Shown: positions 26,414 to 36,368 of the stretch, piece by piece
How the letters are laid out: each line of letters opens with the position of its first letter
Numbering within the stretch: the first letter of the stretch is position 1
From: Lachnospiraceae bacterium
GTDB lineage: Bacteria > Bacillota > Clostridia > Lachnospirales > Lachnospiraceae
DNA length: 47,580 nucleotides
Assembly (NCBI GenBank): GCA_016281385.1
Contig: JAEEIN010000096.1
Location: forward strand, 1 to 47,580
Reading direction: 5' to 3'
Translations under genes and position numbers: made by a program
The notes under the pieces: model-generated
The model's database searches: none
Seen by the model: the letters and a program-made list of their open reading frames with translations, nothing else
Told to the model about the DNA's origin: nothing

Positions 26414-27688
26414 ATGAAGAAAGAAAAACAATTGAGAGACCATATTTCCGTTAAGGAAAGCGTCGCATCCGTCAGGTCAGGCCTGGTGGATATACTGATA
26501 CTTATAAAGGAGTGGATCACGGATTACGGAAGGGTGATCCTTCCCATAATCTTACTCATATGTATCGGTGCCACGGCGTTGATCTCACTTACGGCCAGGA
26601 GCAAAGTCCTTGCCGCGGAAAAAGAAGCCGAAGAGGCTTTACAGGAATCAAAAACAGAAGTTGCCGAGGTTATGGAGATCGAGTTCGAGGTGGACAAGTA
26701 CCCTGAGATAAACGATATGTTTGTCAGGTACTATGACGCTCTCGGAAATGCGGATATTGAAGCCCTTGAAGCGATTCAGGGAACCGTATCCGAGACCGAG
26801 TCCTTAAGGCTTCAGGCAATGGGCCCTTATATCGACAGATATGACAATGTCTGCGTATACACAAAGCCCGGCCCCTATCAGGATACATACATTGCCTATG
26901 TGTCGGTTGATGTGTATCTTAAAGAGACGAATGTGTCAACTCCCGGCCTTCAGGGCTTTTACGTATGTAAGAACGAAGAAGGCGAGTTCTATATCAATAC
27001 CGCCGAGCTTTCGTCGGAAGAATCCGCATATATCTCAAACGTGATCCTTCAGGCTGATGTCATCGATCTTCAGAATACCGTCAATGTTCAGTACACCGAA
27101 CTTATGGATGAAAACGAAGAGCTTAAGGAGTATTGGGCACAGATCTCGGTTGAGATCGATTCATCCGTGGGAGAGACTCTTACCGAAGAAGCGGTGGCAC
27201 TTGCCAAGCTTGAGGAGGAAGAGGAGGCCAAGCGCCTTGCGGAGGAACAGAACGATCCGGATTACTATGCAATCCATCCCGAAGAAAACAAGATCCTTCG
27301 TGTTAAGACCACTGAGAGGGTAAATGTAAGAAAGTCCGCCAGCGTTACCGCAGACAGGGTAGGAACCGCTTCGGAAGGTGCCGTGTATCTTGCGCTTGAA
27401 GTCATGAACAACGGATGGACCAAGATCGACTTTGACGGAACCGAGGCATATATCAAATCCGAGTATCTTACCGAGGTTGAGGACGCAAGCAATTACGAGA
27501 CCGCAAGCTACATCATTGCCATCAGCGCTCTTAATGTAAGAAGTTCACCAAGTGCAACCGCCGAGAAACTCGGTATCTTAAGCGAGGGCGATACCGCCGA
27601 GCTTATCGAGGAGAAGGACGGCTGGTCAAAGATCAAATATAACGGAAGCGTAGCTTACGTAAAGACCGAATTTACAGAGAAGAAATAA
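26414..27688 (+). CDS. Membrane-anchored protein with two bacterial SH3 domains
   Basis: The 424-residue protein has a cytoplasmic N terminus of about 40 residues, one membrane segment (41-60), an extracytoplasmic helical stretch, a middle domain (about 80-210) that resembles an NTF2-like fold by its pattern (DMFVRYYDALGNADIEAL, then alternating strands), a Glu-rich helix (about 250-285) and two C-terminal SH3b domains (about 294-355 and 363-424), each with NVRxSxS, GxLSEG or GTASEG and a GWTKI/GWSKI core. SH3b domains in such proteins usually bind peptidoglycan, so a wall-linked role is likely but inferred. The ATG at 26414 is preferred (MKKEKQ); its ribosome site is weak (GGGAT). An earlier in-frame ATG is at 26384. 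Confidence 0.85.
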   Translation: MKKEKQLRDHISVKESVASVRSGLVDILILIKEWITDYGRVILPIILLICIGATALISLTARSKVLAAEKEAEEALQESKTEVAEVMEIEFEVDKYPEINDMFVRYYDALGNADIEALEAIQGTVSETESLRLQAMGPYIDRYDNVCVYTKPGPYQDTYIAYVSVDVYLKETNVSTPGLQGFYVCKNEEGEFYINTAELSSEESAYISNVILQADVIDLQNTVNVQYTELMDENEELKEYWAQISVEIDSSVGETLTEEAVALAKLEEEEEAKRLAEEQNDPDYYAIHPEENKILRVKTTERVNVRKSASVTADRVGTASEGAVYLALEVMNNGWTKIDFDGTEAYIKSEYLTEVEDASNYETASYIIAISALNVRSSPSATAEKLGILSEGDTAELIEEKDGWSKIKYNGSVAYVKTEFTEKK

Positions 27689-27702
27689 GAAATTGAGTGA
27701 TG

Positions 27703-27732
27703 ATCCCGTGCCGAAAGGCACGGGATTTTTTG
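27703..27732 (+). terminator. Terminator after the SH3-domain gene
   Basis: ATCCCGTGCC (27703-27712) pairs perfectly with GGCACGGGAT (27717-27726) around a GAAA tetraloop, followed by six T in total. Strong intrinsic terminator. Confidence 0.93.
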
Positions 27733-27769
27733 ATGTGATAAATTAATGCTTTAAATTGATAAATTATTA

Positions 27770-29195
<1,426 letters not shown>

Positions 29196-29214
29196 TACAA
29201 AACGATGATAAAGG

Positions 29215-29244
29215 AAAAGCCCCAACCTTTCGGTTGGGGCTTTT
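29215..29244. terminator. Bidirectional terminator between gdhA and the nucleoside importer
   Basis: AAAAGCCCCAACC (29215-29227) pairs perfectly with GGTTGGGGCTTTT (29232-29244) around TTTC. A-rich and T-rich flanks on both sides let it serve gdhA on the plus strand and the convergent minus-strand operon ending at 29255. Confidence 0.9.
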
Positions 29245-29254
29245 GCTTTGATAT

Positions 29255-30199
29255 TTATCTCGATCCCTTGTCGTAAGGAATACCTTCCGCCTTGGGAGCT
29301 CTGGACTTTCCCGAAGTGAAGACCAGTACCAGCAGGGATACGATATAGGGGAACATGTTATAGACCGTTCCGGTGATGGGAAGAGCGGATAAGAATCCGA
29401 TACCCATATATACATTTGAAAGTGACTTGAATATCGCAAAGAGCACTGCGGCCCAGGCGATACGTTCGGGTTTCCACTGACCGAAGATCATAACTGCCAG
29501 AGCAAGGAAACCTGCGCCTGCAACACCATAGTTGAAGTGCCATGTGGAGTTGGCTGCGGCTATGTAGATGATGCCTCCTATGCCGGCTAAGAAGCCCGAC
29601 ATAAGTACTCCCGCATAACGCATCTTAAATACGTTGATACCAACTGAATCCGCTGCCTGAGGATGCTCTCCGCATGCCCTTAATCTGAGAGCAAATTTGG
29701 TTTTGTAGAAGAGTACCGTCGCACATACAAGAAGAACAGCGGCTACGATGATGAACCAGCTTAACTGAAGTTTTCCTGCATTGAACACGAATTTGTTGTG
29801 TCCGGATACATAGTCAAGCTTTGCGGAGAAGTCGGTTCCGCCGGATCTTTTTGTGTTAAAGGCTTTGACAATTACCGTTACGGAAGCGGTGGCAAGCATG
29901 TTTACCGCGGTTCCGATAAGGGTCTGGTCCGCTTTAAAGTTGATGCAGGCTACTGCGATGAACAGTGAAGCAAGCATTCCCATTATTGCAGAAGCAGCCA
30001 GAGTCAAAATTATGAGTACTGCCTTGGGGGTCGATTCGGGAAGGAGCACCATGACCATTGCACCGGCCATTGCGCCGAATACCATAATGCCTTCAAGTCC
30101 GAGGTTTATGATACCGCTTCGTTCGGAGAACATTCCTCCGAGGGCTACAAGGATAAGCACCGATGAGAAGATGAGAGTGTATTGTAAAAGTAACAGCAT
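29255..30199 (-). CDS. Nucleoside-type ABC importer permease 2 (NupQ/YufQ-like)
   Basis: The 314-residue membrane protein belongs to the branched permease family that works with BMP-type lipoproteins. Visible are the early FSERSGIINLGLEGIMVFGAMAG motif, the segment NPxxADxxGI seen here as GEHPQAADSVGINVFKMRY (coupling region) and a final set of membrane helices; about nine segments in all. The strong AAAGGAGGTG site lies seven bases upstream of the ATG, and the gene follows the other permease after three bases. It is the last gene of the operon. Purine or pyrimidine nucleosides are the likely cargo, from family knowledge. Confidence 0.92.
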   Translation of the reverse strand: MLLLLQYTLIFSSVLILVALGGMFSERSGIINLGLEGIMVFGAMAGAMVMVLLPESTPKAVLIILTLAASAIMGMLASLFIAVACINFKADQTLIGTAVNMLATASVTVIVKAFNTKRSGGTDFSAKLDYVSGHNKFVFNAGKLQLSWFIIVAAVLLVCATVLFYKTKFALRLRACGEHPQAADSVGINVFKMRYAGVLMSGFLAGIGGIIYIAAANSTWHFNYGVAGAGFLALAVMIFGQWKPERIAWAAVLFAIFKSLSNVYMGIGFLSALPITGTVYNMFPYIVSLLVLVFTSGKSRAPKAEGIPYDKGSR

Positions 30200-30202
30200 A
30201 TC

Positions 30203-31402
30203 CTACACCTCCTTTTCAGCGCCCGTATCCGGGGTTTTTGTTTTTTCTATTGCTGATTTTGCGGCTTCATTGGCCGCGGCATCCGCATCCGTTACAGCAT
30301 TGGCATTAACTGCACCGACGGATGCTTTGTTTTTATTGAAGATGTGCTTTATGAAAAGCACGAATCCGCAGAGGTAAATGATGATCGATACCATCAGATC
30401 CGCAACCTGGGGATTGAAATAGTTGGTGTTCAGGTACTGGCCGCCAAGGGTTATGTATTCAACGAACAATCCCGCAACGATGGCGCCGATGGGATCAAGG
30501 CCCCCAAGGAAAGCAACGGCGATTCCGTTAAAGCCCATGCCGGGAACCGAGGATGCGATCTTGAAATGCTCGATACCCGTAAGGTAGTAGCTTCCTGCGG
30601 CAAGACCGGAGATGGCACCGGAGATCACAAGTGTGAGAACGATGTTCCTCTTTGCATTCATGCCGGCGTATCTTGCGGCTTCCTTGTTGTAACCCGTAGC
30701 CTTTAATTCATAACCGAAGGTCGTTTTGTTAAGAACTATCTTTATAAGGATCGCAATGATTACGGCCAGGGGAATTGCAATGGTCATATACTGGTTGCCT
30801 CCGAAAAGTCCCTGAAGGAATCCGGGAAGAGTTCCCGAAGGATTGACCTTTACGATCTCGTAGGTCTCGGACTTGGTGGTGTCCATTACGGTTTCACGGC
30901 CCAGAACGATATTCGTGAGATAAAGGCCTATCCAGTTAAGCATGATACCTGCTATAACCTCGTTAACGTTAAAGAACGCCTTAACGATACCGCCCAGAAG
31001 TCCCCATACCGCGCCGGCAACGATGGCTGCCAGCAATGCAAAGAACCAGTTCCAGTGAAGGGCAACCGCTGTGTAAACACATGCCAGAATACCAACGGTA
31101 TACTGACCTGCGGCACCGATATTGAAAAGGCCTGCCTTGTAAGCAAAAAGGATCGCCTCTGCGCAGAGTATTACGGGAACGGACTTAACAAGGGTGGATC
31201 CGAAGTAATACATAAGGTTTTTTGTGTTGTTGCTGTACTTAAAGAAGTTTTTAAGTATTGCCCACATGCCTTCTGCGGCATGAGCGGGGTTCATCAAAAG
31301 AAGAACAATAAATCCGATGAGTATTCCCAGTACGGCACAGAGCAGGGAAGCAAGGGCCGTCTGAACTCCCGGTCTTTTTAAAAACGGAGTTTTTTCTTTC
31401 AT
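30203..31402 (-). CDS. Nucleoside-type ABC importer permease 1 (NupP/YufP-like)
   Basis: The 399-residue permease carries the family motifs FAYKAGLFNIGAAGQY, GGIVKAFFNVNEVIAGIMLNWIGLYL, the coupling segment ELKATGYNKEAARYAGM and PGMGFNGIAVAFLGGLDPIGAI. The C-terminal 45 residues form an Ala/Asn/Lys-rich cytoplasmic tail (VNANAVTDADAAANEAAKS) that looks unstructured and is longer than I expect for the family. GGAGG sits upstream of the ATG, which is two bases after the ATPase stop, so translation is probably coupled. Confidence 0.92.
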   Translation of the reverse strand: MKEKTPFLKRPGVQTALASLLCAVLGILIGFIVLLLMNPAHAAEGMWAILKNFFKYSNNTKNLMYYFGSTLVKSVPVILCAEAILFAYKAGLFNIGAAGQYTVGILACVYTAVALHWNWFFALLAAIVAGAVWGLLGGIVKAFFNVNEVIAGIMLNWIGLYLTNIVLGRETVMDTTKSETYEIVKVNPSGTLPGFLQGLFGGNQYMTIAIPLAVIIAILIKIVLNKTTFGYELKATGYNKEAARYAGMNAKRNIVLTLVISGAISGLAAGSYYLTGIEHFKIASSVPGMGFNGIAVAFLGGLDPIGAIVAGLFVEYITLGGQYLNTNYFNPQVADLMVSIIIYLCGFVLFIKHIFNKNKASVGAVNANAVTDADAAANEAAKSAIEKTKTPDTGAEKEV

Positions 31403-31404
31403 CT

Positions 31405-32940
31405 TTACGCCTCCTTTACCCTGTCGCGCTTTGCGCCCGACATATATAATCCCAGTTCCTGAAGAGTAGTGGACTTGGGATCGAGCTCGCCTACGATCTC
31501 ACCTTCGTACATCACAAGGATGCGGTCTGAGAGGTTCATTACTTCATCAAGCTCTAAAGAAACAAGGAGGATGGCACAGCCTGCATCTCTTTGTTTTACT
31601 ATTTCCGTGTGGATATACTCGATAGCTCCTACGTCAAGGCCTCGGGTGGGCTGGACTGCAATAAGAAGATCGTGATCCTTGTCCATTTCCCTTGCAACGA
31701 TGGCCTTCTGCTGATTACCGCCGGACATGGAACGTACGATGGTCTTTGCACCCTCGGATGAACGGACATCAAAGGCGGTGGCAAGTCTGTCGGAGTATTC
31801 GCGCATTTTATCCTTATTAAGGAAGCCTGCCTTTGAAAACTCCGGTTCAAAATATCTCTGAAGGCTCATGTTCTCCTCAAGAGAGTAGTCAAGCACCAGA
31901 CCGTGTTTATGTCTGTCCTCGGGAATGTGGCTCATTCCGTGGGTATTTTTATATCTGATGTTCTTATGGGTGATATCTTCACCGTCGAGGATTATTTTTC
32001 CGCTTTTTATATCATCGAGGCCGGTAAGGCCGTAAACAAACTCGGTCTGGCCGTTTCCGTCGATACCTGCGATGCAGACGATCTCGCCCTTTCTTACGTT
32101 AAAGGAAACATTGTGAACAGCATCCTTTGAATGAAGCTTGCTCTTAATGCAGAGGTTTTCGACCTTTAAGACTTCGGCACCGGGATTTGCAGGGGCTTTG
32201 TCCACCGCAAATTTAACGTGGCGGCCGACCATCATGGTGGAAAGCTCCTCCTTGGTGGTCTTGTTTACGTCCACGGTTCCGATGTATTTTCCTTTTCTTA
32301 ATATTGTACAGCGGTCAGCAACCTCCATGATCTCGTTAAGCTTATGGGTGATGAAGAGGATGGACTTTCCTTCAGCCGCAAGATTCTTCATGATCTTCAT
32401 CAGCTCGTCGATCTCCTGGGGAGTAAGTACCGCGGTGGGCTCGTCGAAGATAAGGACTTCGTTATCGCGGTAGAGCATCTTTAATATCTCGACTCGCTGC
32501 TGCATGCCTACGGTGATATCCTCGATGAGCGCATCGGGATCGACTTTGAGACCGTATTTTTCGGAAAGGTCCATGACCTTCTTTTTGGCCTCCTTCTTGG
32601 TAAGAAAGCCGCACTTATTGGGCTCCGCACCCAGAATGATGTTATCGAGCACGGAAAAGATATCTACCAGCATGAAGTGCTGGTGGACCATTCCGATACC
32701 AAGAGCGGTGGCGTCGTTGGGGTTGTTTATCTTTACTTCCTTACCGTTCTTTTTGATCGTTCCTTTTTCGGGAGTATAGAGTCCGAACAACACACTCATG
32801 AGAGTGGACTTGCCGGCTCCGTTTTCTCCGAGAAGTGCATGGATCTCACCGCGCTTTAACTGAAGCGTGATATCGTCGTTGGCGATGATACCGGGAAATT
32901 CCTTTGTAATATGCAGCATCTCAATTACATAATCTTCCAT
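31405..32940 (-). CDS. Nucleoside-type ABC importer double ATPase (NupO/YufO-like)
   Basis: The 511-residue protein has two fused nucleotide-binding domains. The first has Walker [15 protein letters not shown], an [12 protein letters not shown] signature and [12 protein letters not shown]. The second has a degenerate P-loop [11 protein letters not shown], the signature [14 protein letters not shown] and [15 protein letters not shown], where the aspartate-glutamate pair of Walker B is replaced. This asymmetry is normal for sugar- and nucleoside-type double ATPases. The ATG has only a weak ribosome site (GGGAT). A terminator separates it from the binding-protein gene upstream, so its expression depends on readthrough or on a promoter I cannot identify. 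Confidence 0.95.
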   Translation of the reverse strand: MEDYVIEMLHITKEFPGIIANDDITLQLKRGEIHALLGENGAGKSTLMSVLFGLYTPEKGTIKKNGKEVKINNPNDATALGIGMVHQHFMLVDIFSVLDNIILGAEPNKCGFLTKKEAKKKVMDLSEKYGLKVDPDALIEDITVGMQQRVEILKMLYRDNEVLIFDEPTAVLTPQEIDELMKIMKNLAAEGKSILFITHKLNEIMEVADRCTILRKGKYIGTVDVNKTTKEELSTMMVGRHVKFAVDKAPANPGAEVLKVENLCIKSKLHSKDAVHNVSFNVRKGEIVCIAGIDGNGQTEFVYGLTGLDDIKSGKIILDGEDITHKNIRYKNTHGMSHIPEDRHKHGLVLDYSLEENMSLQRYFEPEFSKAGFLNKDKMREYSDRLATAFDVRSSEGAKTIVRSMSGGNQQKAIVAREMDKDHDLLIAVQPTRGLDVGAIEYIHTEIVKQRDAGCAILLVSLELDEVMNLSDRILVMYEGEIVGELDPKSTTLQELGLYMSGAKRDRVKEA

Positions 32941-33053
32941 ACATATCCCATGTATCGCATCCGGCTTAAATTGATACCGTAAGGTATCCCGGACGGATTT
33001 TTACAGACAACATGTCCATATATTAAATTTATCACAAAGACGCTCATTTCTCC

Positions 33054-33088
33054 ATAAAAAAAAACGGGGAAGGAATGCTCCTTCCCCG
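33054..33088 (-). terminator. Terminator between the BMP lipoprotein and the ATPase genes
   Basis: On the minus strand CGGGGAAGG (33088-33080) pairs with CCTTCCCCG (33073-33065) around a 6-base loop, followed by at least seven T. It ends 21 bases after the lipoprotein stop and would allow much more binding protein than transporter core to be made. Confidence 0.88.
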
Positions 33089-33109
33089 AATTCTTCCGTG
33101 AAACAAAGA

Positions 33110-34228
33110 TCAGTGGATGTTATCGAACATTGTTACGGTGATGTCTGTAGCGGGAACAGCGTCGATAGCGTTGCTTACGCTTACTTCACCTGAGTACATA
33201 GCCTTAACGAGTGCCTTGTAATCGTCAACGGTGAAGTTTGTCATTGTCCATGTATCTGTAGGAAGCTGTACATAGTTAAGAGATGCATCGTCACCGGAAA
33301 CAAGACCGAGGTTTGTAACCTTTCCTGAGTAATCTGCCCACTTGCCGTCGAATACACCCTGAAGTGTGGATGTAACGGTAGCTGCAAGACCCTTCATAGC
33401 GGAAGTTACGCAAAGACCCTTAACACCGTACTGGCTTTCGATGGTTCCGGCCTGGTCTACGTCAACACCTACAACCTTGCCGTCAACCTTAATTGCTGCT
33501 TCACAAGCAGAAGAGAAGATACCGCCGCCGCATGCAAATACGATCTCGGTTCCGCCCTGATACCATGTATCCATAACGGATGTGATATCGCTGTCGCCGA
33601 AGAACTGTCCGCCGTATACATAGTTAACTTCAACTTCGCTTGCAATACCGAGCTCTTTGGCTGCGTCGTTTGCACCCTGTACAAATCCGAAGCCGTAACG
33701 GATAACTGCGGGAACTGCCATACCGCCAAGGAAACCGAGCTTCTTGTAGCCTTCCTTAACTACAGCGTAACCTGCCATGTAACCTGCAAGCTCTTCCTGA
33801 TATGTGAAACATACAACGTTTGCGGGGATCTGATATCCTGCGGAGAAATCTCCTGCGGAAACGTCAAGAGCGATAATGGTAACATTGGGGTTGTCAGTAG
33901 CAACTGTTTCGATCATGGATGCGAAAAGGAATCCGGGAACAACGATAACGTTGTAACCGTCTGCAACCGCATTGTTGAAGGAAGCAACACGAGCTTCGTT
34001 GGAATCCTCAGTGGGCTTGTAGTAAGCAAAATCTGCATTGTGTGCCTCAGCGAATGCCTTTGAAGCCTCGTATGTTGTCTGGTTGAATGACATATCGGTG
34101 ATGTCACCAGAGTCGGTGATCATAGCGATACGGTAAGAGTCGGAGCCCTTTGACTCGCCTCCTTTGTTACATGCACAAAGTGAAACCATCATGGTAAGTG
34201 CAAGAACAAGTGCTAAAAACTTCTTCAT
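33110..34228 (-). CDS. BMP-family nucleoside-binding lipoprotein
   Basis: This is the binding protein of the importer, related to PnrA/TmpC and BmpA, which bind purine nucleosides. A lipoprotein signal with Cys20 (LCAC) is followed by the BMP fold: IAMITDSGDITDMSFNQ (the family usually has an Asp-rich vtDxGxxxDxSFNq here), VVPGFLFASMIETVATDNP, a GFLGGMAVPAVIRYGFGFVQGA hinge segment and GVDVDQAGTIESQYGV. The 372-residue length fits. AAAGGAGG lies upstream of the ATG. Strong promoter, excellent ribosome site and own terminator indicate high expression relative to the ATPase and permeases. Confidence 0.93.
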   Translation of the reverse strand: MKKFLALVLALTMMVSLCACNKGGESKGSDSYRIAMITDSGDITDMSFNQTTYEASKAFAEAHNADFAYYKPTEDSNEARVASFNNAVADGYNVIVVPGFLFASMIETVATDNPNVTIIALDVSAGDFSAGYQIPANVVCFTYQEELAGYMAGYAVVKEGYKKLGFLGGMAVPAVIRYGFGFVQGANDAAKELGIASEVEVNYVYGGQFFGDSDITSVMDTWYQGGTEIVFACGGGIFSSACEAAIKVDGKVVGVDVDQAGTIESQYGVKGLCVTSAMKGLAATVTSTLQGVFDGKWADYSGKVTNLGLVSGDDASLNYVQLPTDTWTMTNFTVDDYKALVKAMYSGEVSVSNAIDAVPATDITVTMFDNIH

Positions 34229-34276
34229 AATGAAGACCTCCTTTAAAAAAATCGTTGGGGATTATTCCCTTAGCGG

Positions 34277-34305
34277 ATTATAGCATTATGATTTTTTCAT
34301 TTCAA
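34277..34305 (-). promoter_or_regulatory. Promoter of the BMP lipoprotein gene
   Basis: On the minus strand TTGAAA (34305-34300) and TATAAT (34282-34277) with a 17-base spacer. The leader is only about 40 bases, leaving no room for a riboswitch. Confidence 0.85.
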
Positions 34306-34322
34306 GGAGAAATAAAATGCGG

Positions 34323-34380
34323 TGGAATATTCCAACTTAATATGGTATTCTTATTCAGAGTATGGCACAAAATATTGTGC
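34323..34380. promoter_or_regulatory. Two palindromes between divergent bmp and tdk genes (candidate operators)
   Basis: A perfect 12-bp palindrome TGGAATATTCCA lies at 34323-34334, just upstream of the -35 box of the BMP gene. A second inverted repeat, GCACAA-AATA-TTGTGC, lies at 34365-34380 on the tdk side. Both are the size of dimeric-repressor sites. No regulator gene is nearby, so binding is inferred from symmetry and position. Confidence 0.45.
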
Positions 34381-34426
34381 GTATTAACGTATTATTATCA
34401 TGTATTACAGGAACCGGGGTACTGAA

Positions 34427-35020
34427 ATGGCAAAATTGTATTTCAAATTCGGCGCTATGGGCTCTTCCAAATCCGCTCAGGCACTTATCACCAAATTTAA
34501 TTATGAAGAGCTTGGCATGAAGGTCTGGCTTATTAAACCCAGTACCGATACCAGGGACGGAGCCGAAATGATCCGGAGCCGTATAGGACTTGAAGCGAAG
34601 GCGGAGGTCATCACTCCCGGGCACAGCATCCGTGAAAAATACAAAAATGCCGGGAAACACGATGTCATCATTTCCGACGAATCCCAGTTTTTTACACCGG
34701 AGCAGATCGACGAACTGAGATATCTTGTGGATTTTGAGGATATCCCCGTACTCTGTTTCGGATTAAGAACCGACTTTCTGACCAATTTCTTTCCCGGGTC
34801 AAGGCGGCTTATGGAGCTTGCGGATTCCCTGACGGAGATAAAGACCTTATGCTCCTGCGGAAGGAAAGCAACGGTCAATGCCAGAATAGACGAAAAGGGA
34901 AGGATCGTAACAAAGGGTGAACAGGTCTTTCTCGGAGGAAACGACAGCTACAGGGCCATGTGCCACAAATGCTGGATGGAGAAACAAAAGGAACAGGAAA
35001 TACAGGCAGGGGAGAAATGA
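34427..35020 (+). CDS. tdk: Thymidine kinase (class II)
   Basis: Tdk phosphorylates thymidine to dTMP with ATP, salvaging imported nucleoside. The 197-residue product has the P-loop FGAMGSSKSAQAL (family pattern G-x-M-x-S-x-K-[ST]), the IKPSTDTRDG segment, ISDESQFFTPEQI with the catalytic-site Asp-Glu, and VLCFGLRTDFLTNFFPGS that binds the thymine side. Zinc ligands are visible as CSCG and CHKC. Start 34427 is the family start; the ribosome site (GGGG) is weak. It is divergent from the nucleoside importer, a sensible functional pairing, and its stop overlaps the next gene by four bases (ATGA). Confidence 0.95.
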   Translation: MAKLYFKFGAMGSSKSAQALITKFNYEELGMKVWLIKPSTDTRDGAEMIRSRIGLEAKAEVITPGHSIREKYKNAGKHDVIISDESQFFTPEQIDELRYLVDFEDIPVLCFGLRTDFLTNFFPGSRRLMELADSLTEIKTLCSCGRKATVNARIDEKGRIVTKGEQVFLGGNDSYRAMCHKCWMEKQKEQEIQAGEK

Positions 35021-35646
35021 AGAAACATTTTGTTTTAGCACTCTTATTCGTGTGTGCATTTCTGGTAACGTTCGCAGGATGTACTCATAAAAATAAGACA
35101 GCGGAAGGGTCTGGGGATCAGACAGCCATAACCTTTGATCCCGCGGAGGTGATGCAGGAGCCGGGAAAGCTTCTGATCACTTACGGTGACAAGACCATTG
35201 AAGCCAGGAAGAATAATGTGTCCTGGGCATACGCGATAGATGATGAAAAATGGGGATCCGTGGATTTTAAGGGTATGCCCGCCATAGACGGCCCTTATGA
35301 CGACAGATTCACTTTTGATGAAGATGCCAAAGGTGTGATAATACGTTTTGAGTCCTTTAAGAAACCGGACTTCATGGTATATCTCAACAGATATCCTTAT
35401 TCAAACTGGACGGAGGACCCGGAATATAAAAATGAAGAAGGCCACAGATTAAGGGACATGCTGGAGCATCATGACGATTACGAGGAATTTGAACCGGTGG
35501 AGATAAATCCCATGGCCGGAGGGGGATTCACCTTCATGCCTGAATCCGGAGAGGAATACGGCGGTTATATATATGAAGTAAAGGCTGTATGGGATACCAA
35601 ACTCTACAGAGGAAGCTGCATATATTCTTTTGTCATTGAGGAGTGA
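35017..35646 (+). CDS. Small lipoprotein of unknown function
   Basis: The 209-residue product has a lipoprotein signal (MKKHFVLALLF start, lipobox FAGC, Cys22) followed by a short Lys/Gly/Ser linker. The mature part is acidic and probably all-beta, with repeated aromatic turns (VSWAYAIDDEKWGSVDF, YPYSNWTEDPEY, GGFTFMPESGEEYGGYIYEVKAVWDTKLYRGSCIYSF), compatible with an Ig-like or related sandwich fold. I do not recognise the family. It is translationally coupled to tdk (ATGA) with GGGGAG in front. Whether its job relates to nucleosides or it is merely co-transcribed is unknown. Confidence 0.82.
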   Translation: MKKHFVLALLFVCAFLVTFAGCTHKNKTAEGSGDQTAITFDPAEVMQEPGKLLITYGDKTIEARKNNVSWAYAIDDEKWGSVDFKGMPAIDGPYDDRFTFDEDAKGVIIRFESFKKPDFMVYLNRYPYSNWTEDPEYKNEEGHRLRDMLEHHDDYEEFEPVEINPMAGGGFTFMPESGEEYGGYIYEVKAVWDTKLYRGSCIYSFVIEE

Positions 35647-35648
35647 TC

Positions 35649-36368
35649 ATGGAAGAACAAAGCGGAATCAGATTAAATAAATACATTGCTTCCTGCGGCG
35701 TATGCTCAAGGCGTGATGCGGACAAACTTATCGAAAAAGGAGATGTTACCTTAAACGGAAAGCCCGCGGAACCGGGAGACAGGGTCTTCCCCGGAGATTC
35801 GGTAAAGATAGGCTCAAAGCTTATCAAACCAAGTGAAGATAAGGTTGTTCTTGCATATTACAAGCCTGTGGGAGTTACCTGCACGGAGAGGGATCCCTAT
35901 GCGGATGCTACCGTCAAGGAACTTGTAAGATATAAGGAAAGGGTTACCTACGCGGGGCGTCTTGATAAGGATTCTGAAGGACTTCTTCTTATGTCAAACG
36001 ACGGGGATCTGATCCAGGCCATGATGAAGGGTGAAAACGGACATGAGAAGGAATATATCGTTCGTGTCAGCAAACCCATCAATGCGGAATTCGTCGAGAA
36101 GATGAGCAAAGGGGTTTATATCAAAGACCTTGACAAGACCACAAGACCCTGCAAAGTGACAAAAGTGTCAAAGTACACCTTCAAGATCGTCCTCACCCAG
36201 GGACTCAACCGTCAGATACGCCGAATGTGCAAGACACTGGATCAGACGGTAATGGAGCTTAAGAGGGTAAGGGTATTGAGCGTAACCCTGGATCGCCTGA
36301 AACCCGGTGAATACAGAGTACTTTCTGATGAGGAAGTGGAAAAACTATGGAAAGAATGCAGGAACTGA
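35649..36368 (+). CDS. rluF: 23S rRNA pseudouridine synthase, RluF-like
   Basis: The RsuA/RluB/RluE/RluF group isomerises uridine in rRNA; RluF acts on U2604 of 23S rRNA in E. coli. The 239-residue protein has an N-terminal S4 RNA-binding domain (IRLNKYIASCGVCSRRDADKLI) and a catalytic domain with the active Asp in GRLDKDSEGLLLMSNDGDL. The segment NGHEKEYIVRVSKPI and LTQGLNRQIRRMC followed by KRVRVLSV match RluF better than RluB or RsuA, so I use that name with moderate certainty. The ATG at 35649 has GAGGAG five bases upstream; GTG at 35643 is an alternative. It overlaps ligA by 22 bases. Confidence 0.87.
   Translation: MEEQSGIRLNKYIASCGVCSRRDADKLIEKGDVTLNGKPAEPGDRVFPGDSVKIGSKLIKPSEDKVVLAYYKPVGVTCTERDPYADATVKELVRYKERVTYAGRLDKDSEGLLLMSNDGDLIQAMMKGENGHEKEYIVRVSKPINAEFVEKMSKGVYIKDLDKTTRPCKVTKVSKYTFKIVLTQGLNRQIRRMCKTLDQTVMELKRVRVLSVTLDRLKPGEYRVLSDEEVEKLWKECRN

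Noticed and set aside
29853-30706. Plus-strand open frames of 174 and 120 codons opposite the nucleoside permeases
   Set aside because: They mirror well-supported permease genes, lack ribosome sites and give Ser/Thr/Ala-rich low-quality translations typical of shadows of membrane-protein codons.
34229-34276. Purine riboswitch before the nucleoside importer
   Set aside because: The leader from the mapped-by-sequence promoter is only about 40 bases and has no purine-aptamer core.
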